Origin: Methylococcaceae bacterium
GTDB lineage: Bacteria > Pseudomonadota > Gammaproteobacteria > Methylococcales > Methylomonadaceae
Length of the DNA stretch: 64,000 nt
Direction of reading: 5' to 3'
Assembly (NCBI GenBank): GCA_013140705.1
Contig: JABFSH010000020.1
Location: 186,001 to 250,000 of the forward strand
Of this stretch, positions 17,347 through 29,146 are shown piece by piece. Position 1 is the first letter of the stretch, and each line of letters begins with the position of its first letter. Below the pieces are notes generated by a model. It did not search any database, was not told where the DNA came from, and worked only from the letters and a program-made list of their open reading frames with translations. The position numbers and the translations under genes were made by a program.

Positions 17347-18984
17347 ATGTCTTCTTTGACTGAATCAAAAGCCTGGATTGTATTAAAGAATCATTATCAC
17401 CAAATTGAAAATATTTCCATTCGCAACGCTTTTAAAGAAGACCCCAATCGCCACAATAAGTTCTCGCTTCAGTTGAATGACATACTTTTTGACTATTCAA
17501 AGAACAGAATAACCGATGAAACCATGCCTTTACTCTTTGAGTTGGCCAAGCAAGTGGGCCTGGAAGCAAAAATCAAGTCCATGTTTGCTGGGGAGATTAT
17601 CAATACCACTGAACATCGGGCTGTGCTTCATACGGCTTTACGCAATAGAAGTAATCGACCCATTTACGTGAATGGTCTTGATGTCATGCCGGATGTTAAT
17701 CGCGTGCTGGCGAAAATGAGAGTATTTTGTGCATCCGTACGTTCAGGTGAATGGAAAGGCTATACCGGTAAAGCCATCACTGATATTGTCAGCATAGGGA
17801 TTGGTGGATCCGGATTGGGTCCAAGAATGGTTTCAACCGCTCTGGCTCCCTATGGTTCGGATTCATTGAAGATCCACTATGTTTCCAATATTGATGAGGC
17901 GGACATAATGGAAAAACTAAAGCATCTTGCGCCTGATAGAACATTATTCATTATCGCTTCCAAAACATTTACCACCCAGGAAACGATGATGAATGCCTTT
18001 GCGGCAAAAAACTGGCTGCTGGAAAGCATTAAGGATCCAAAAGCGATTGCCAGGCACTTTGTGGCGGTGTCAACAAACACCGAAAGTGTTGCAAAGTTCG
18101 GTATTGATACGGACAACATGTTCGAGTTTTGGGATTGGGTTGGCGGACGCTATTCGTTGTGGTCATCAGTTGGATTATCTATTGCGCTGAAAATAGGGAT
18201 GGATAACTTTGAAGAACTCTTGTCAGGTGCGCATGAAGTGGATGAGCACTTCCGGACAACTTCGTTTGAAAAAAATATTCCTGTGATCATGGCGCTGTTA
18301 GGGGTTTGGTATAACAATTTTTTTGATTGCCAGTCCCATGCCGTATTACCGTATGATGAATCCTTGCGCTACTTTCCCGATTACCTGCAGCAGGGAGATA
18401 TGGAAAGTAACGGTAAAAGCGTTGATATGCAGGGTCAAAATGTAGATTACAGTACAGGCCCCATCATCTGGGGAAGGGCCGGTACCAATGGACAGCATGC
18501 CTTCTTTCAGTTGATTCATCAAGGCACAAAGCTTATACCGTGTGATTTTATGGCTGCAGCAAATAGCCATTACTATTTGCCAGAACACCACAAGGTTTTG
18601 ATTTCAAATTTTTTTGCGCAGCCTGAAGCCCTGATCAATGGTCTTACCCGGGAAGAAGTCAAACAGCAATTAACGCCAGGCGAGCAGGAAGATTCGGTTC
18701 TGGTTGCATCAAAAGTGTTTGCCGGCAACAGGCCTTCAAATACATTTCTGCTCAAAAAGCTGACGCCCAAGATTTTGGGTTCTTTACTGGCACTCTACGA
18801 GCATAAAATTTTCGTGCAAGGTGTGATCTGGAATATTAATTCCTTCGATCAAATGGGCGTTGAGTTGGGTAAAGTGTTAGCTAAAACAATTTTATCGGAA
18901 TTAGAATCGGGAGAACCGATCGAAAGCCATGATTGCTCTACGAATGCGTTGATTAGTAGCTACAAGCAAATGCGGGACTGCTGA
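17347..18984 (+). CDS. pgi: glucose-6-phosphate isomerase
   Basis: Interconverts fructose-6-P and glucose-6-P, linking the product of Hps-Phi to glucose-6-P dehydrogenase in the dissimilatory RuMP cycle. The ATG at 17347 gives 545 residues, close to the usual 549; the longest frame adds 29 unlikely residues. Motifs: [14 protein letters not shown] near 157, the SIS-type signature in [16 protein letters not shown], and [14 protein letters not shown] with the catalytic His near 382. GGAG lies 10 bases upstream of the start. It is monocistronic and convergent with tadA. Confidence 0.96.
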   Translation: MSSLTESKAWIVLKNHYHQIENISIRNAFKEDPNRHNKFSLQLNDILFDYSKNRITDETMPLLFELAKQVGLEAKIKSMFAGEIINTTEHRAVLHTALRNRSNRPIYVNGLDVMPDVNRVLAKMRVFCASVRSGEWKGYTGKAITDIVSIGIGGSGLGPRMVSTALAPYGSDSLKIHYVSNIDEADIMEKLKHLAPDRTLFIIASKTFTTQETMMNAFAAKNWLLESIKDPKAIARHFVAVSTNTESVAKFGIDTDNMFEFWDWVGGRYSLWSSVGLSIALKIGMDNFEELLSGAHEVDEHFRTTSFEKNIPVIMALLGVWYNNFFDCQSHAVLPYDESLRYFPDYLQQGDMESNGKSVDMQGQNVDYSTGPIIWGRAGTNGQHAFFQLIHQGTKLIPCDFMAAANSHYYLPEHHKVLISNFFAQPEALINGLTREEVKQQLTPGEQEDSVLVASKVFAGNRPSNTFLLKKLTPKILGSLLALYEHKIFVQGVIWNINSFDQMGVELGKVLAKTILSELESGEPIESHDCSTNALISSYKQMRDC

Positions 18985-19031
18985 AACGTGGGCTTTACAG
19001 ATAGTTTCTTTTCCCTCGATGGTTGACCGCT

Positions 19032-19083
19032 CCGTTCGCTGTGAGGAATCAAATAAAGTGCATCAACGCCTCTCAGCGAACGG
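19032..19083. terminator. long inverted repeat between pgi and tadA
   Basis: CCGTTCGCTGTGAGG (19032-19046) pairs with CCTCTCAGCGAACGG (19069-19083), 14 of 15 positions with one T-T mismatch, around a 22-base loop. It lies between convergent genes and could terminate both, although no clear T-tract follows. The arm sequence could also belong to a dispersed palindromic element. Confidence 0.45.
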
Positions 19084-19106
19084 TCAATTTGGTAACAAAA
19101 CCGCTC

Positions 19107-19565
19107 TTAGCGTTTAGCCCGGAAAAAATCCAACAGAAGGGTCGAGCATTCGGTTTCCAGGATGCCTCCGGTCCAGCTTATGCGGTGATTTAGAAAATCT
19201 GCGGCGGCAAGATTTAGGGCATGGCATACGGCGCCTCGTTTGGGATCAAATGCACCAAAGACCAGTCGGTTTATCCTTGCCTGGTTGATGGCGCCCATGC
19301 ACATGACACAAGGCTCCAGCGTTACATATAGGGTTGTTTCCGGAAGCCGGTAATTCGTCAGTGCCAGCCCTGCCTTTCGAATAGCGATGATTTCAGCGTG
19401 AGCCGTTGGGTCGTGTGAAGCAATGGGTGTATTCCAGCCTTCAGAAATACACTGCCCATCTTTTACCAGGATTGCTCCGATAGGGACTTCGCCGTGTACT
19501 TCTGCCTTCTGCGCCAGTCGGATGGCATGGCGCATCCAGCTTTCATCGATTTCGGCTATTCCCAT
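19107..19565 (-). CDS. tadA: tRNA(Arg) adenosine-34 deaminase
   Basis: Deaminates A34 to inosine in the tRNA-Arg wobble position. The 152 residues carry the zinc-cytidine-deaminase motifs [11 protein letters not shown] near 56 (catalytic Glu) and PCVMCMGA near 86 (zinc cysteines). The gene overlaps the end of guaA by 10 bases, in a guaB-guaA-tadA order common in Gammaproteobacteria, so translational coupling is likely. Confidence 0.95.
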   Translation of the reverse strand: MGIAEIDESWMRHAIRLAQKAEVHGEVPIGAILVKDGQCISEGWNTPIASHDPTAHAEIIAIRKAGLALTNYRLPETTLYVTLEPCVMCMGAINQARINRLVFGAFDPKRGAVCHALNLAAADFLNHRISWTGGILETECSTLLLDFFRAKR

Positions 19566-21142
19566 TCAATGGTGGCAGGTGGTTTTCCGGAGATGTCGTA
19601 AGTGACTCGGGAAATGCCCTGGACTTCGTTGATGATGCGACGTGAAATCAAGTCGAGAAATTCATAGGGCAGATGCGCCCAGCGCGCGGTCATGAAATCG
19701 ATCGTTTCGACAGCTCGTATTGCAATGACATAGTCATAGCGTCTGCCATCGCCCATAACGCCAACCGATTTGACGGGCAGAAACACCGCAAATGCCTGAC
19801 TGACTTTGTTGTAAAGTTCATGCCGATAGAGTTCTTCAATAAATATGGCATCTGCCTTGCGCAACAAATCAGCATATTGCTTAGTAACTTCGCCCAGAAT
19901 TCTGACGCCCAATCCGGGACCCGGGAAGGGGTGGCGAAAAACCATATCGGAGGACAGGCCCAGTTCCAAGCCCAGCTTCCGCACTTCATCCTTAAAAAGT
20001 TCGCGCAAAGGCTCAACCAGTTTCAACGTCATATTTTCGGGTAAGCCGCCGACATTATGGTGCGATTTTATCAGATGGGCCTTGCCGCTCTTGGCGCCTG
20101 CCGATTCTATAACGTCCGGATAAATGGTGCCTTGCGCCAGCCATTTGGCATTGCTGAATTTGGAAGCTTCTTCGTCAAAAATTTCGACAAACAAACCGCC
20201 AATGATCTTGCGTTTTTGTTCGGGATCGGCAACGCCGCGCAACGCATCCAGATAACGTTGTTCGGCATTGATGCGTATGACATGAACACCTCTATGTTCG
20301 GCAAATGTTGCCATTACCTGGTCACCTTCATGTAAACGCAGCAAGCCGGTATCGACAAACACACAGGTCAACTGATCCTTGATAGCCTTATGCAACAGTG
20401 CAGCAACAACGGACGAATCGACCCCGCCGGAAAGTCCCAGAATGACTTGGTCGCTGCCCACCTTTTCGCGAATGGTGCGAATACTGTCCTCAATGATGTT
20501 GCCGGCAGTCCAAAGCGCTGCGCAGCCGCAAATATCGAGAATAAAGCGGGACAGAATACGTCCGCCTTGTTTGGTATGAGTCACTTCCGGGTGAAACTGC
20601 AGACCATAAAAAGCCTTTTCTTCATGGGCAATTCCCGCAATTGGGGCGCCTTCGGAACTGGCGATCAAGGTAAAACCTTCAGGCAATTCAACCACGCGGT
20701 CGCCATGGCTCATCCAGACATCCAGCAAGCCGAAGCCTTCGTCGGACACATGGTCTTCAATGTCGGTTAAGAGTTTTGAATGGCCGCGCGCCCGGATTTG
20801 GGCGTAACCAAATTCTCGATGAGACGAGCTCTCGACTTTGCCGCCCAATTGTTCGGTCATGGTCTGCAAACCGTAACAAATGCCTAGCACCGGAACGCCA
20901 AGTTCAAACACTGTATTGGGAGCTCGGGGTGTGTCGCTGGTCGTAACGGTTTCGGGGCCACCTGATAAAATAATGCCTTTGGGAGCAAATCGGGTGATTT
21001 CGTCAGCACTGCAGTCGCAGGAATGGATTTCAGAGTAAACACCGCATTCACGGACTCGACGCGCGATCAGTTGAGTGTATTGGGATCCGAAATCCAGAAT
21101 GAGAATTTTGTCTGAGTGTATATTGGCTGGTGGCTGTGGCAT
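19556..21142 (-). CDS. guaA: GMP synthase (glutamine-hydrolysing)
   Basis: Converts XMP to GMP using ATP and glutamine. In 528 residues the N-terminal class I amidotransferase shows ILSGGPETV, the nucleophile Cys in GICYGLQ, and the His/Glu pair in QFHPEVTHT. The ATP-pyrophosphatase domain begins near 215 with the PP-loop [10 protein letters not shown], and the C-terminal dimerisation domain ends in PPATIEWE as in other GuaA proteins. It is downstream of guaB with a 123-base gap. Confidence 0.97.
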   Translation of the reverse strand: MPQPPANIHSDKILILDFGSQYTQLIARRVRECGVYSEIHSCDCSADEITRFAPKGIILSGGPETVTTSDTPRAPNTVFELGVPVLGICYGLQTMTEQLGGKVESSSHREFGYAQIRARGHSKLLTDIEDHVSDEGFGLLDVWMSHGDRVVELPEGFTLIASSEGAPIAGIAHEEKAFYGLQFHPEVTHTKQGGRILSRFILDICGCAALWTAGNIIEDSIRTIREKVGSDQVILGLSGGVDSSVVAALLHKAIKDQLTCVFVDTGLLRLHEGDQVMATFAEHRGVHVIRINAEQRYLDALRGVADPEQKRKIIGGLFVEIFDEEASKFSNAKWLAQGTIYPDVIESAGAKSGKAHLIKSHHNVGGLPENMTLKLVEPLRELFKDEVRKLGLELGLSSDMVFRHPFPGPGLGVRILGEVTKQYADLLRKADAIFIEELYRHELYNKVSQAFAVFLPVKSVGVMGDGRRYDYVIAIRAVETIDFMTARWAHLPYEFLDLISRRIINEVQGISRVTYDISGKPPATIEWE

Positions 21143-21265
21143 GAAAGTAAAATCGATAGTTGGGTTATCTATAGTATCGACTTAGATTTGATGTCGATGG
21201 TTTGTTATGGTGCTTGCCAAATACTACGACTGTCATAACCCAGTGAAGATGCTGGGCGGATATTA

Positions 21266-22741
<1,476 letters not shown>

Positions 22742-22981
22742 CTAACAATCAGTGAAAATAACAGCATATTATACGGTCAATTAGCATTATTTATCGAAGA
22801 AATATATTGGATTGCTCATTCAGTGTTTCACTTATTATCATGTTCCATGAATTCGTACAGGTTAGTGAGGTCTGTTTTTTTGCAGGCCAATAAAACTCAG
22901 CAGGTTGTTTTAAATCAGTCGGCATGATGTGGGGGGTTAATTACTAATTATTCAGGGGATAAGCATGAAAGGTAATCGAGA

Positions 22982-23527
22982 TTATTTATAGAAAATGTAG
23001 TCGGCTGTGTAAGCAACACGCTTTTCACTGCCTAGATGATTGGCGTCACATACTATAGAAGGTGCTAAACCGCCTTTTGTGTTAATCCGGTTGATAAAAT
23101 TAACACCTGAATATAACCCATTGCCATGGCTTGTCACGACTTTTATTAGTAACCATGCAATTGCCTTGTTTCCGTCAACATTTAAACGCTTAATTATTTT
23201 TCCGCCCAGCCTATTGTTACCATTGAATTCCCAAGTTGGCCCGAGATAATGTTTGCCAACCTGATGGCCGTTCATATCCAGTAATTTGGCATCAGGCCCC
23301 TGTAGCACCCAACTATAGGTTTCTTTTGTCACTGTGCATTGATAGATTTGATCGCCGATCGCGTGTATTGATACGGCAGGGGAGTATTCAGAGGGAGCTC
23401 TTATTTGAGGCGGTATGCTAGGGGCTTGATTGTAGATTGCAAACTCAGCGGATTCTGCGAAACAGGGTGTCGATACCAAAAATACACTATTGAGAATTGC
23501 CGAAAATAGAATTGATTTATTGAACAT
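22982..23527 (-). CDS. secreted DUF3455-family protein
   Basis: A 181-residue exported protein: a signal peptide covers residues 1-24 (cut near CFAES). The mature part matches the DUF3455 pattern, with YQCTV, SWVLQGPDAKLLD, GKHYLGPTWEFNGNN and a C-terminal YTADYIFYK. It has two or more cysteines (YQCT and IVCDANH) that may form a disulfide. Function is unknown for the family. It starts 6 bases after the SDR gene stop, so the two are probably co-transcribed; no functional link is evident. Confidence 0.75.
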   Translation of the reverse strand: MFNKSILFSAILNSVFLVSTPCFAESAEFAIYNQAPSIPPQIRAPSEYSPAVSIHAIGDQIYQCTVTKETYSWVLQGPDAKLLDMNGHQVGKHYLGPTWEFNGNNRLGGKIIKRLNVDGNKAIAWLLIKVVTSHGNGLYSGVNFINRINTKGGLAPSIVCDANHLGSEKRVAYTADYIFYK

Positions 23528-23533
23528 GAGTGT

Positions 23534-24226
23534 TCACCAAGGCAAGGGTTTTCCGTCATACCTGAGAAAACTACCGGATTGAGATAGAGAGAAATTCTCG
23601 ATTAATTGACGCATTCCGGTCACACTTTCAGCGACAGAAATGAGTGCATTGGCGCCACCCATATCAGTTAACACCCAACCAGGATGTAAAGTGAGTACGC
23701 CTATAGCGTGATTTTTAAGATCAATCGACAGGCTTTTCATGGCGGCATTTAAGGCTGCCTTACTGGTGCGATACAGAATACTGCCACCACTGCAGTTATC
23801 CGCGACACTGCCCATCAGGCTGCTAATGTTGACAATCATTCGTTTATCGCTGCGTTCGATTTGATTTAAAAAAGCCTCGGCCAGTTTGACAGGGGCTATC
23901 GTGTTGACCTGGAAAGTTTGAGCCCAGGCCTGATAATCAAGGCTGCCAAAAGCGGCTTGCTTGGTATCTGAATAAATGCCTGCATTATTGATTAAAACAT
24001 CAATTTTCAGATTAGATAGTTTGTTTGACAAGGCATTGATTTGCTCAAAATTGGACACATCGAGTGCCTCTATTTGAATGGCGGTGTTTTCTCCGAGTTG
24101 GACTAATTCCAACGCCGCCCCTGGGTTTCTGCAGCAGGCAATGACAGTCCAATTGACTTCAGCAAATTGACGACAAAACTCCAGGCCTAAACCGCGATTG
24201 GCACCGGTCACCAGAACTGTAGGCAT
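23534..24226 (-). CDS. short-chain dehydrogenase/reductase
   Basis: A 230-residue classical-type SDR. The cofactor motif TGANRGLGLEF (residues 7-17) and NNAGIYS near 80 are intact. The catalytic triad is present as Ser in SSLMGSVADN and Tyr-x-x-x-Lys in YRTSKAAL. Substrate is unknown; the short length and TGANRG start resemble CsgA-type or carbonyl-reductase-like SDRs. GGAG precedes the ATG. A terminator separates it from sodB. Confidence 0.88.
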   Translation of the reverse strand: MPTVLVTGANRGLGLEFCRQFAEVNWTVIACCRNPGAALELVQLGENTAIQIEALDVSNFEQINALSNKLSNLKIDVLINNAGIYSDTKQAAFGSLDYQAWAQTFQVNTIAPVKLAEAFLNQIERSDKRMIVNISSLMGSVADNCSGGSILYRTSKAALNAAMKSLSIDLKNHAIGVLTLHPGWVLTDMGGANALISVAESVTGMRQLIENFSLSQSGSFLRYDGKPLPW

Positions 24227-24243
24227 AATTCACTCCACAAAAG

Positions 24244-24276
24244 ACCCACCGCACCAATAACATTGATGCGGTGGGT
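24244..24276 (-). terminator. terminator downstream of sodB
   Basis: ACCCACCGCA (24244-24253) and TGCGGTGGGT (24267-24276) form a perfect 10-bp stem with a 13-base loop in the 61-base gap after sodB. On the minus strand it is followed by CTTTTG. It should end the sodB transcript ahead of the SDR gene. Confidence 0.75.
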
Positions 24277-24287
24277 TTTAAATATGC

Positions 24288-24875
24288 TTAGGCGCTAGCT
24301 GAAAAATTTGCCGCAGCAAAATCCCAGTTCACTAATGCCCAAAATGCTTCAAGGTACGCTGGGCGTGCATTGCGGTAGTCGATATAGTACGCGTGTTCCC
24401 ACACGTCACACGTTAACAAAGGCGTTTGGCCGTTTGTCAACGGGCAGCCCGCATTGCTGGTGCTAGCCAGGGCTAAACTACCATCAGAATTTTTGACAAG
24501 CCAAGCCCAGCCGGAACCAAAGGTGGTAACCGCGCATTTGGCGAACTCTTCCTTAAACTTTGCAAAAGAGCCAAATGTGTTATTAATGGCGTCCGCTAAA
24601 GCGCCTTTGGGTTCACCTCCGCCATAGGGAGCCAGACTGTTCCAGTAGAATGTGTGGTTCCAAATTTGGGCAGCGTTATTGAAAATGGCGCCCGAGGATT
24701 TTACGATAATGTCCTCAAGTGATAATCCCTCAAACTCAGTGCCGGGAGTCAGATTATTTAAATTTGTTACATAGGTTTGGTGGTGCTTACCATAATGGAA
24801 GTCTATGGTTTCTGCGGAAATATGCGGCGCTAATCTATTTTTATCGTAAGGTAATTCGGGTAATTCAAAAGCCAT
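24288..24875 (-). CDS. sodB: iron superoxide dismutase
   Basis: Dismutates superoxide in the cytoplasm. The 195 residues match FeSOD length. Metal ligands are His in DFHYGKHH (27), His in WNHTFYW near 74, and Asp/His in [12 protein letters not shown] near 157-161. The residues [10 protein letters not shown] and FGSGWAWLV are typical of the iron rather than manganese form. AGGAG lies upstream of the ATG. It is a single-gene unit with its own terminator. Confidence 0.96.
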   Translation of the reverse strand: MAFELPELPYDKNRLAPHISAETIDFHYGKHHQTYVTNLNNLTPGTEFEGLSLEDIIVKSSGAIFNNAAQIWNHTFYWNSLAPYGGGEPKGALADAINNTFGSFAKFKEEFAKCAVTTFGSGWAWLVKNSDGSLALASTSNAGCPLTNGQTPLLTCDVWEHAYYIDYRNARPAYLEAFWALVNWDFAAANFSASA

Positions 24876-25223
24876 TTGGTTCTCCTAAAAACAAATAAAA
24901 AAGTTTATGTTGCTGCAGGTACTGAGCAGCATGATAAATACCAAGAGTTTTAATATACTATATTTTTACATCGCCAGTTAATTAATAGCAGCGTGTTTGG
25001 CTCGGATGTTGCCAATATTAATGGTCTGAAATCTTGACGGATTTCCCTTGCCTATTTCGAGAACTTCAAAAGGCGCTGGTTTTAAGCAGGGAACGGAATA
25101 GTTTGGTAACTGTTCATGAGAATCTTGATCATGAGCAGGCAATGTTCTCAATAGTGTGTGGTGGATGTTGAAATACTAACACTTGCTTCGATTGAACTAA
25201 AGCGCGCATGAGCTGGAATCGCT
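24876..25223. other. intergenic region upstream of sodB
   Basis: No reading frame with coding character was seen. The 100 bases next to sodB hold an AT-rich stretch (ATATAGTATATT on the minus strand) that probably includes the promoter, and a small GCTGC / GCAGC hairpin in the leader. The remaining 200 bases towards mltD show nothing recognisable. Confidence 0.4.
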
Positions 25224-26900
25224 TCAAGTGGAGGGTTGGTTATTAGCAATCAATATTTTAAGTTTTTGGCCAGGTTGCAAGCCTTTGACTAATGTATCCG
25301 CGTTGGATTTCCGTAATTCTGTAACGGGTACATTAAATCTTCTGGAAATTTGCATCAAAGTATCGCCTTTGTTGACGTTGTAATGAATCAGACGAATGGG
25401 GGAGGTTGAAGCCAGTTGCGGGCTTATGGCTCTAATGGTTAATTTTCTGCCCGGAACGAGCGCTGTTTTCAGTGAGATTTTATTCCATTCGGCAATGTTC
25501 TTGCTGCTTACTGAGAATCGTTGTGCAATTTTCCAGAAAGTATCACCCGCTTTCACCGTGTAAAATTGGCTATTAGACGATTTGGATTTGCTTGTTTCTG
25601 CAGTCATTACCGGGGCGACCGGTTTCTGAGATGGAATATTGATCAACATGTTTGACCGAATAGTCGTCCCTGGCAGATGATTGGCATGCCGAATTGAGCT
25701 AATGGTTGTGTGCGTCCGGCTGGCAATAGAGGCCAGTGTTTCGCCGGGTTTAACTTTATAGGGACGTGTTGCAATTCGCGGTGGACTTGATCTAAGTTCG
25801 GCAGTTTTTTCAGGTTCACGATGCGTTTGGGCTCGGAGTTTTTCGTTTAGACGACTTAGGTCAACACGATCTTCAAAGGGAAGCTGCGCCAGGTTTGATT
25901 TGAATGCCTGAACTTGGTTAACCGGAATCAATAATCGATGGGGGCCGTCAGGCGCGGTGCATGAGCGATTGAACCCAGGATTTAGTTTTAAAAAATGAGC
26001 CAGTGGTGTATTGGCCATTTCCGCAGCTTTGCTTAAATCCAGAGGTGCTTTGATATCTATGGCTTCCAGATAAGGTTTATTGGGAATATATTGCAGAGGA
26101 ATATTGTATTCTTCCGCATTGGCAAATAATTTTGCGACCGCCAATAACCGTGGTACATAGTCTGATGTCTCCTTAGGAAGGTCCAGAGACCAGTAGTTGG
26201 TTGGCAAATCCAGGTCTTCGTTTCTATCGATGGCTTTTCTCACATTGCCTTTGCCATAATTGTAAGCTGCCAATGCAAGAAACCAGTCACCATCAAAAGT
26301 TTCTCCTAACTCCTTTAGAAATGTGGTGGCTGCTTTTGTAGAGGCGTAGACGTCACGACGGCCGTCATACCATGAGTTTTGCTGAAGACCAAAGAGTCGA
26401 CCTGTTGCAGGGATGAACTGCCATAAGCCGGATGCGTCGCTTTTAGAATAGGCTTCAGGTATAAAGGCGCTTTCAACGACAGGCAGCAAGGCTAATTCTC
26501 CAGGTATATTTTTGGCCTCAACTTCATCCAGAATCATGTGCAGATAAGGTTCTGCACGTTGTTGTATGCGTGCAATATATCCCGGATGATCCAGATACCA
26601 GTTCAGTTCGCGGTCAACGCGCTCATTATCAATATCGGGCAGGGCATATAACGACAGTAAGCGCTCCCAGACCGTTTTGGCGTGGCTGTTTGCTGTAAGT
26701 GTCTTGGTTTTAGCTTTGTTAAAGTTTAGTCTGGGTTTAGCATGGGCATGTCTGACATAAAATCGGCTTTTGCTGGAAACCACTGGAGGCTGATTGTCGG
26801 AACTCAGAGGCGCTTTCGAAGTATCAGAACAGCCCGCAGCTAGTATGGCCATAAAAGCTAAGAAATAATTGAGTGACCTGTTAAACTTAACATTCATCAT
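25224..26900 (-). CDS. mltD: membrane-bound lytic murein transglycosylase D
   Basis: Cleaves peptidoglycan glycan strands to 1,6-anhydro products. It is a 558-residue lipoprotein: the signal ends in the lipobox LAAGC (Cys near 24). The SLT domain (about 120-270) has the catalytic Glu in PVVESAFIPEAY and the following SGLWQFIPATGR and AALAYNYGKGN-type blocks. Three LysM domains follow, near 385-430, 450-495 and 505-552, each starting with the form Y-x-V-x-x-G-[ED]-T. Other MltD proteins have one to several LysM repeats. It is divergent from the methyltransferase-rnhA pair. Confidence 0.94.
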   Translation of the reverse strand: MMNVKFNRSLNYFLAFMAILAAGCSDTSKAPLSSDNQPPVVSSKSRFYVRHAHAKPRLNFNKAKTKTLTANSHAKTVWERLLSLYALPDIDNERVDRELNWYLDHPGYIARIQQRAEPYLHMILDEVEAKNIPGELALLPVVESAFIPEAYSKSDASGLWQFIPATGRLFGLQQNSWYDGRRDVYASTKAATTFLKELGETFDGDWFLALAAYNYGKGNVRKAIDRNEDLDLPTNYWSLDLPKETSDYVPRLLAVAKLFANAEEYNIPLQYIPNKPYLEAIDIKAPLDLSKAAEMANTPLAHFLKLNPGFNRSCTAPDGPHRLLIPVNQVQAFKSNLAQLPFEDRVDLSRLNEKLRAQTHREPEKTAELRSSPPRIATRPYKVKPGETLASIASRTHTTISSIRHANHLPGTTIRSNMLINIPSQKPVAPVMTAETSKSKSSNSQFYTVKAGDTFWKIAQRFSVSSKNIAEWNKISLKTALVPGRKLTIRAISPQLASTSPIRLIHYNVNKGDTLMQISRRFNVPVTELRKSNADTLVKGLQPGQKLKILIANNQPST

Positions 26901-26994
26901 CTAAACCTGAAAATGTAGCTTTGTATTAGAATAATTCTATTATAGCTTGTTTTTATTGAAAAACATCTAAGATTGAGTATTATCAGTATAATCA

Positions 26995-27711
26995 ATGAAC
27001 CGCAATTTCTTATTTGCCTGGTACGAAACCCCCAGAGGCAAGCTGTTAAAGCAGTTGGAAGCTGATTACATTCAGCGTTCGATTACCGTCAGTTGCCAAC
27101 AAACCATCTTACAGGTTGGCGGTTTAGGCTGGGAAAATGAGTTTATTGATTGCTCGTTGTACAAACATTTTATAATTCTGGATGCCAAAAATCGCGGATG
27201 TGAAGAGGCGCTTAAGATTCAGGCAAAAGCCTCTTATTTGCCATTGAAAAGCGACAGTGTTGATATGATCATTCTGCCGCATCTCTTGGAATTCGATGCC
27301 TTCCGCTTTCAGACAATCAGGGAGGTTGAGAGAGTTTTAAAACCGGAAGGCATAATCCTGGTATTAAATTTCAATCCCTGGAGTTTCTGGATTAGATACC
27401 AATATCTATGGGATAAAAAAATGGCTGATTCCTGGGGAGGGCATTTTATCAGCCGCTCCAGAATCACTGACTGGTTGAAGTTATTAAATTTTGAAATCAG
27501 TGTGTGTTCGCAGTTTTATCTGGACTCGGTCGTTTCAACGTCTGGGAAAAATAATCTGCGTAAACATTTGTTTTCCGGGACTGCCTACGCTGTTAAGGCT
27601 ATCAAACGTCGCTACAACCTAATACCATTGACGCCGATTAAAAGCCGTAATCCAAGTCTTGTATTAGCAGGCTCAATCAATTCTCCGGCTCATAAAAAAA
27701 AGCATGACTGA
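26995..27711 (+). CDS. class I SAM-dependent methyltransferase (mltD/rnhA-linked)
   Basis: A 238-residue methyltransferase. The SAM motif I region is [10 protein letters not shown] near 42, motif II/III is in the stretch [11 protein letters not shown] near 89, followed by [14 protein letters not shown], the usual post-motif strand. Substrate is unknown. This gene is typically placed between mltD/gloB and rnhA in Gammaproteobacteria, as here. It overlaps rnhA by 8 bases, so the two are translationally coupled. Confidence 0.88.
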   Translation: MNRNFLFAWYETPRGKLLKQLEADYIQRSITVSCQQTILQVGGLGWENEFIDCSLYKHFIILDAKNRGCEEALKIQAKASYLPLKSDSVDMIILPHLLEFDAFRFQTIREVERVLKPEGIILVLNFNPWSFWIRYQYLWDKKMADSWGGHFISRSRITDWLKLLNFEISVCSQFYLDSVVSTSGKNNLRKHLFSGTAYAVKAIKRRYNLIPLTPIKSRNPSLVLAGSINSPAHKKKHD

Positions 27712-28147
27712 GGTAGTGATAATTTATACCGATGGTGCTTGTAGAGGGAATCCTGGACCTGGCGGCTGGGGCGTGCTTCTTCGTTTTAAAGGCAATGAAA
27801 AGGAACTCTTTGGTGGTGAAGTCGTTACCACAAATAATAGGATGGAACTGATGGCAACGATCAAAGCGCTTGAAGCTTTGAAGCATCCTTGTTCTGTTCA
27901 GCTATACAGCGATTCCAATTATGTTATTCAGGGAGTCACTGAATGGTTGTCAAGCTGGAAAAAGCGGGGCTGGAAAACGGCCACAAAAGCACCCGTTAAA
28001 AATGAAGATCTCTGGCGCCGTCTGGATGCCGTCATAGGAGCGCATCATATTGAATGGAAGTGGGTAAAAGGGCATTCGGGCGATATAGGCAACGATAGAG
28101 CTGACTCCCTTGCAAATAAGGGGATTGACTCCTTGCCCACAACCTGA
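27704..28147 (+). CDS. rnhA: ribonuclease HI
   Basis: Degrades the RNA strand of RNA-DNA hybrids. The 147 residues contain the acidic catalytic residues Asp10 ([16 protein letters not shown]), Glu48 (NNRMELMA), Asp70 (YSDSNYV) and a late Asp in [10 protein letters not shown] near 134, with His in KGHSGD. The basic handle region ([16 protein letters not shown]) is present. It follows the methyltransferase gene with an 8-base overlap. Confidence 0.97.
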   Translation: MTEVVIIYTDGACRGNPGPGGWGVLLRFKGNEKELFGGEVVTTNNRMELMATIKALEALKHPCSVQLYSDSNYVIQGVTEWLSSWKKRGWKTATKAPVKNEDLWRRLDAVIGAHHIEWKWVKGHSGDIGNDRADSLANKGIDSLPTT

Positions 28148-28816
28148 AAGGATAATTGACGTTAGTAAGCTTCTGGTGATTAAACATCTGCATAACAAGC
28201 CTCGATGCGAAGAGTTATGGAGTTTTATTGCCAAATTCGTCGCTCAGGTGTTGATAAAAAGGTGAATTGGCAGAGTTCATGAAATATCAAATAATTCAGG
28301 TGTAAAATCAATTTCAAATGTCATCCAGTTAGTGAAAAGTAAGTCGAAGAACCCCCTGCCATAAACCAAAAAAGTGGTGGAGCCTACCAAAATCCGGTAG
28401 TTTACGTGTACTTGATTTAATATGAACGATCAACCTCGAAACCAGGAGTGCTAGTAGTTTTACAGGCGATGGTTTGGAGTTGAGAATCTTTGAACGATTG
28501 GGGGGTAATACTGAATTTTACGGTTTGTTCGCTGTCGGAATTCAGGCTTGTGTTGAATTTTATTGGATTACGAACCGAATGATTGGTTTACCGATATTAG
28601 TCTGTCACTGTTGCTAATTGCTATATTTATCAAACAGTTGTGTTGTCATATTTCCAGTCGTACCTTAAGGATATGAATGCAGTCGCTGATGAGCTAAACC
28701 ACTGTAAGTGTGAGCTTTAGGACCTAATTGTATACAAACCAGCGTAAATAATTTGTATTGGTCGTCAATTGGCGTTATTTTAGTCAACAATTTTTAAAAT
28801 AATAAGGAGAACTCGG
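28148..28816. other. 669-base gap between rnhA and hfq
   Basis: No convincing protein-coding frame, tRNA or known RNA fold was seen by eye. The stretch is AT-rich with a small hairpin CTACC-AAAATCC-GGTAG near 28388. The hfq ribosome binding site (AAGGAGAA) and probably its promoters lie in the last 150 bases; a weak pair TTGTAT and TATTTT with a 17-base spacer occurs near 28755-28783. The gap is unusually long for this compact region. Confidence 0.4.
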
Positions 28817-29056
28817 ATGTCTAAAGGTCAAAATTTGCAGGATAATTTTCTGAATACGTTAAGAAAAGAACATACTCCCGTTTCAATTTTCCTTGTTAAT
28901 GGCATAAAACTTCAAGGCAAGGTTGATTCGTTTGATCAATATGTCATTATGCTAAAGAACACGGTAAGCCAAATGGTTTACAAACACGCCATATCGACCA
29001 TCGTCCCAAGTAAAGTTGTAAAATTATCGAATGATAACGAAGAAGGCGAGGAATAA
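28817..29056 (+). CDS. hfq: RNA chaperone Hfq
   Basis: Hexameric Sm-like protein that pairs small RNAs with mRNAs. The 79 residues include the Sm1 motif ([20 protein letters not shown] and [13 protein letters not shown]) and the Sm2 motif [10 protein letters not shown]. The usual Gln8, Phe42 and Tyr55-Lys56-His57 RNA-binding residues are kept. The short acidic tail DNEEGEE is typical of gamma types with a brief C terminus. AAGGAG lies upstream. It heads the hfq-hflX-hflK-hflC run. Confidence 0.98.
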   Translation: MSKGQNLQDNFLNTLRKEHTPVSIFLVNGIKLQGKVDSFDQYVIMLKNTVSQMVYKHAISTIVPSKVVKLSNDNEEGEE

Positions 29057-29146
29057 TCTTCATTATTTTCCGGTGTCATTTTTTATACTTCAGCGTTCTT
29101 CAATACTGTAGTTGCGCTCATTTTATCAACGTGATGGAGCGTCTGC

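Noticed and set aside
28148-28816. tRNA or known small RNA
   Set aside because: No cloverleaf, T-arm or other recognisable fold was found by eye.
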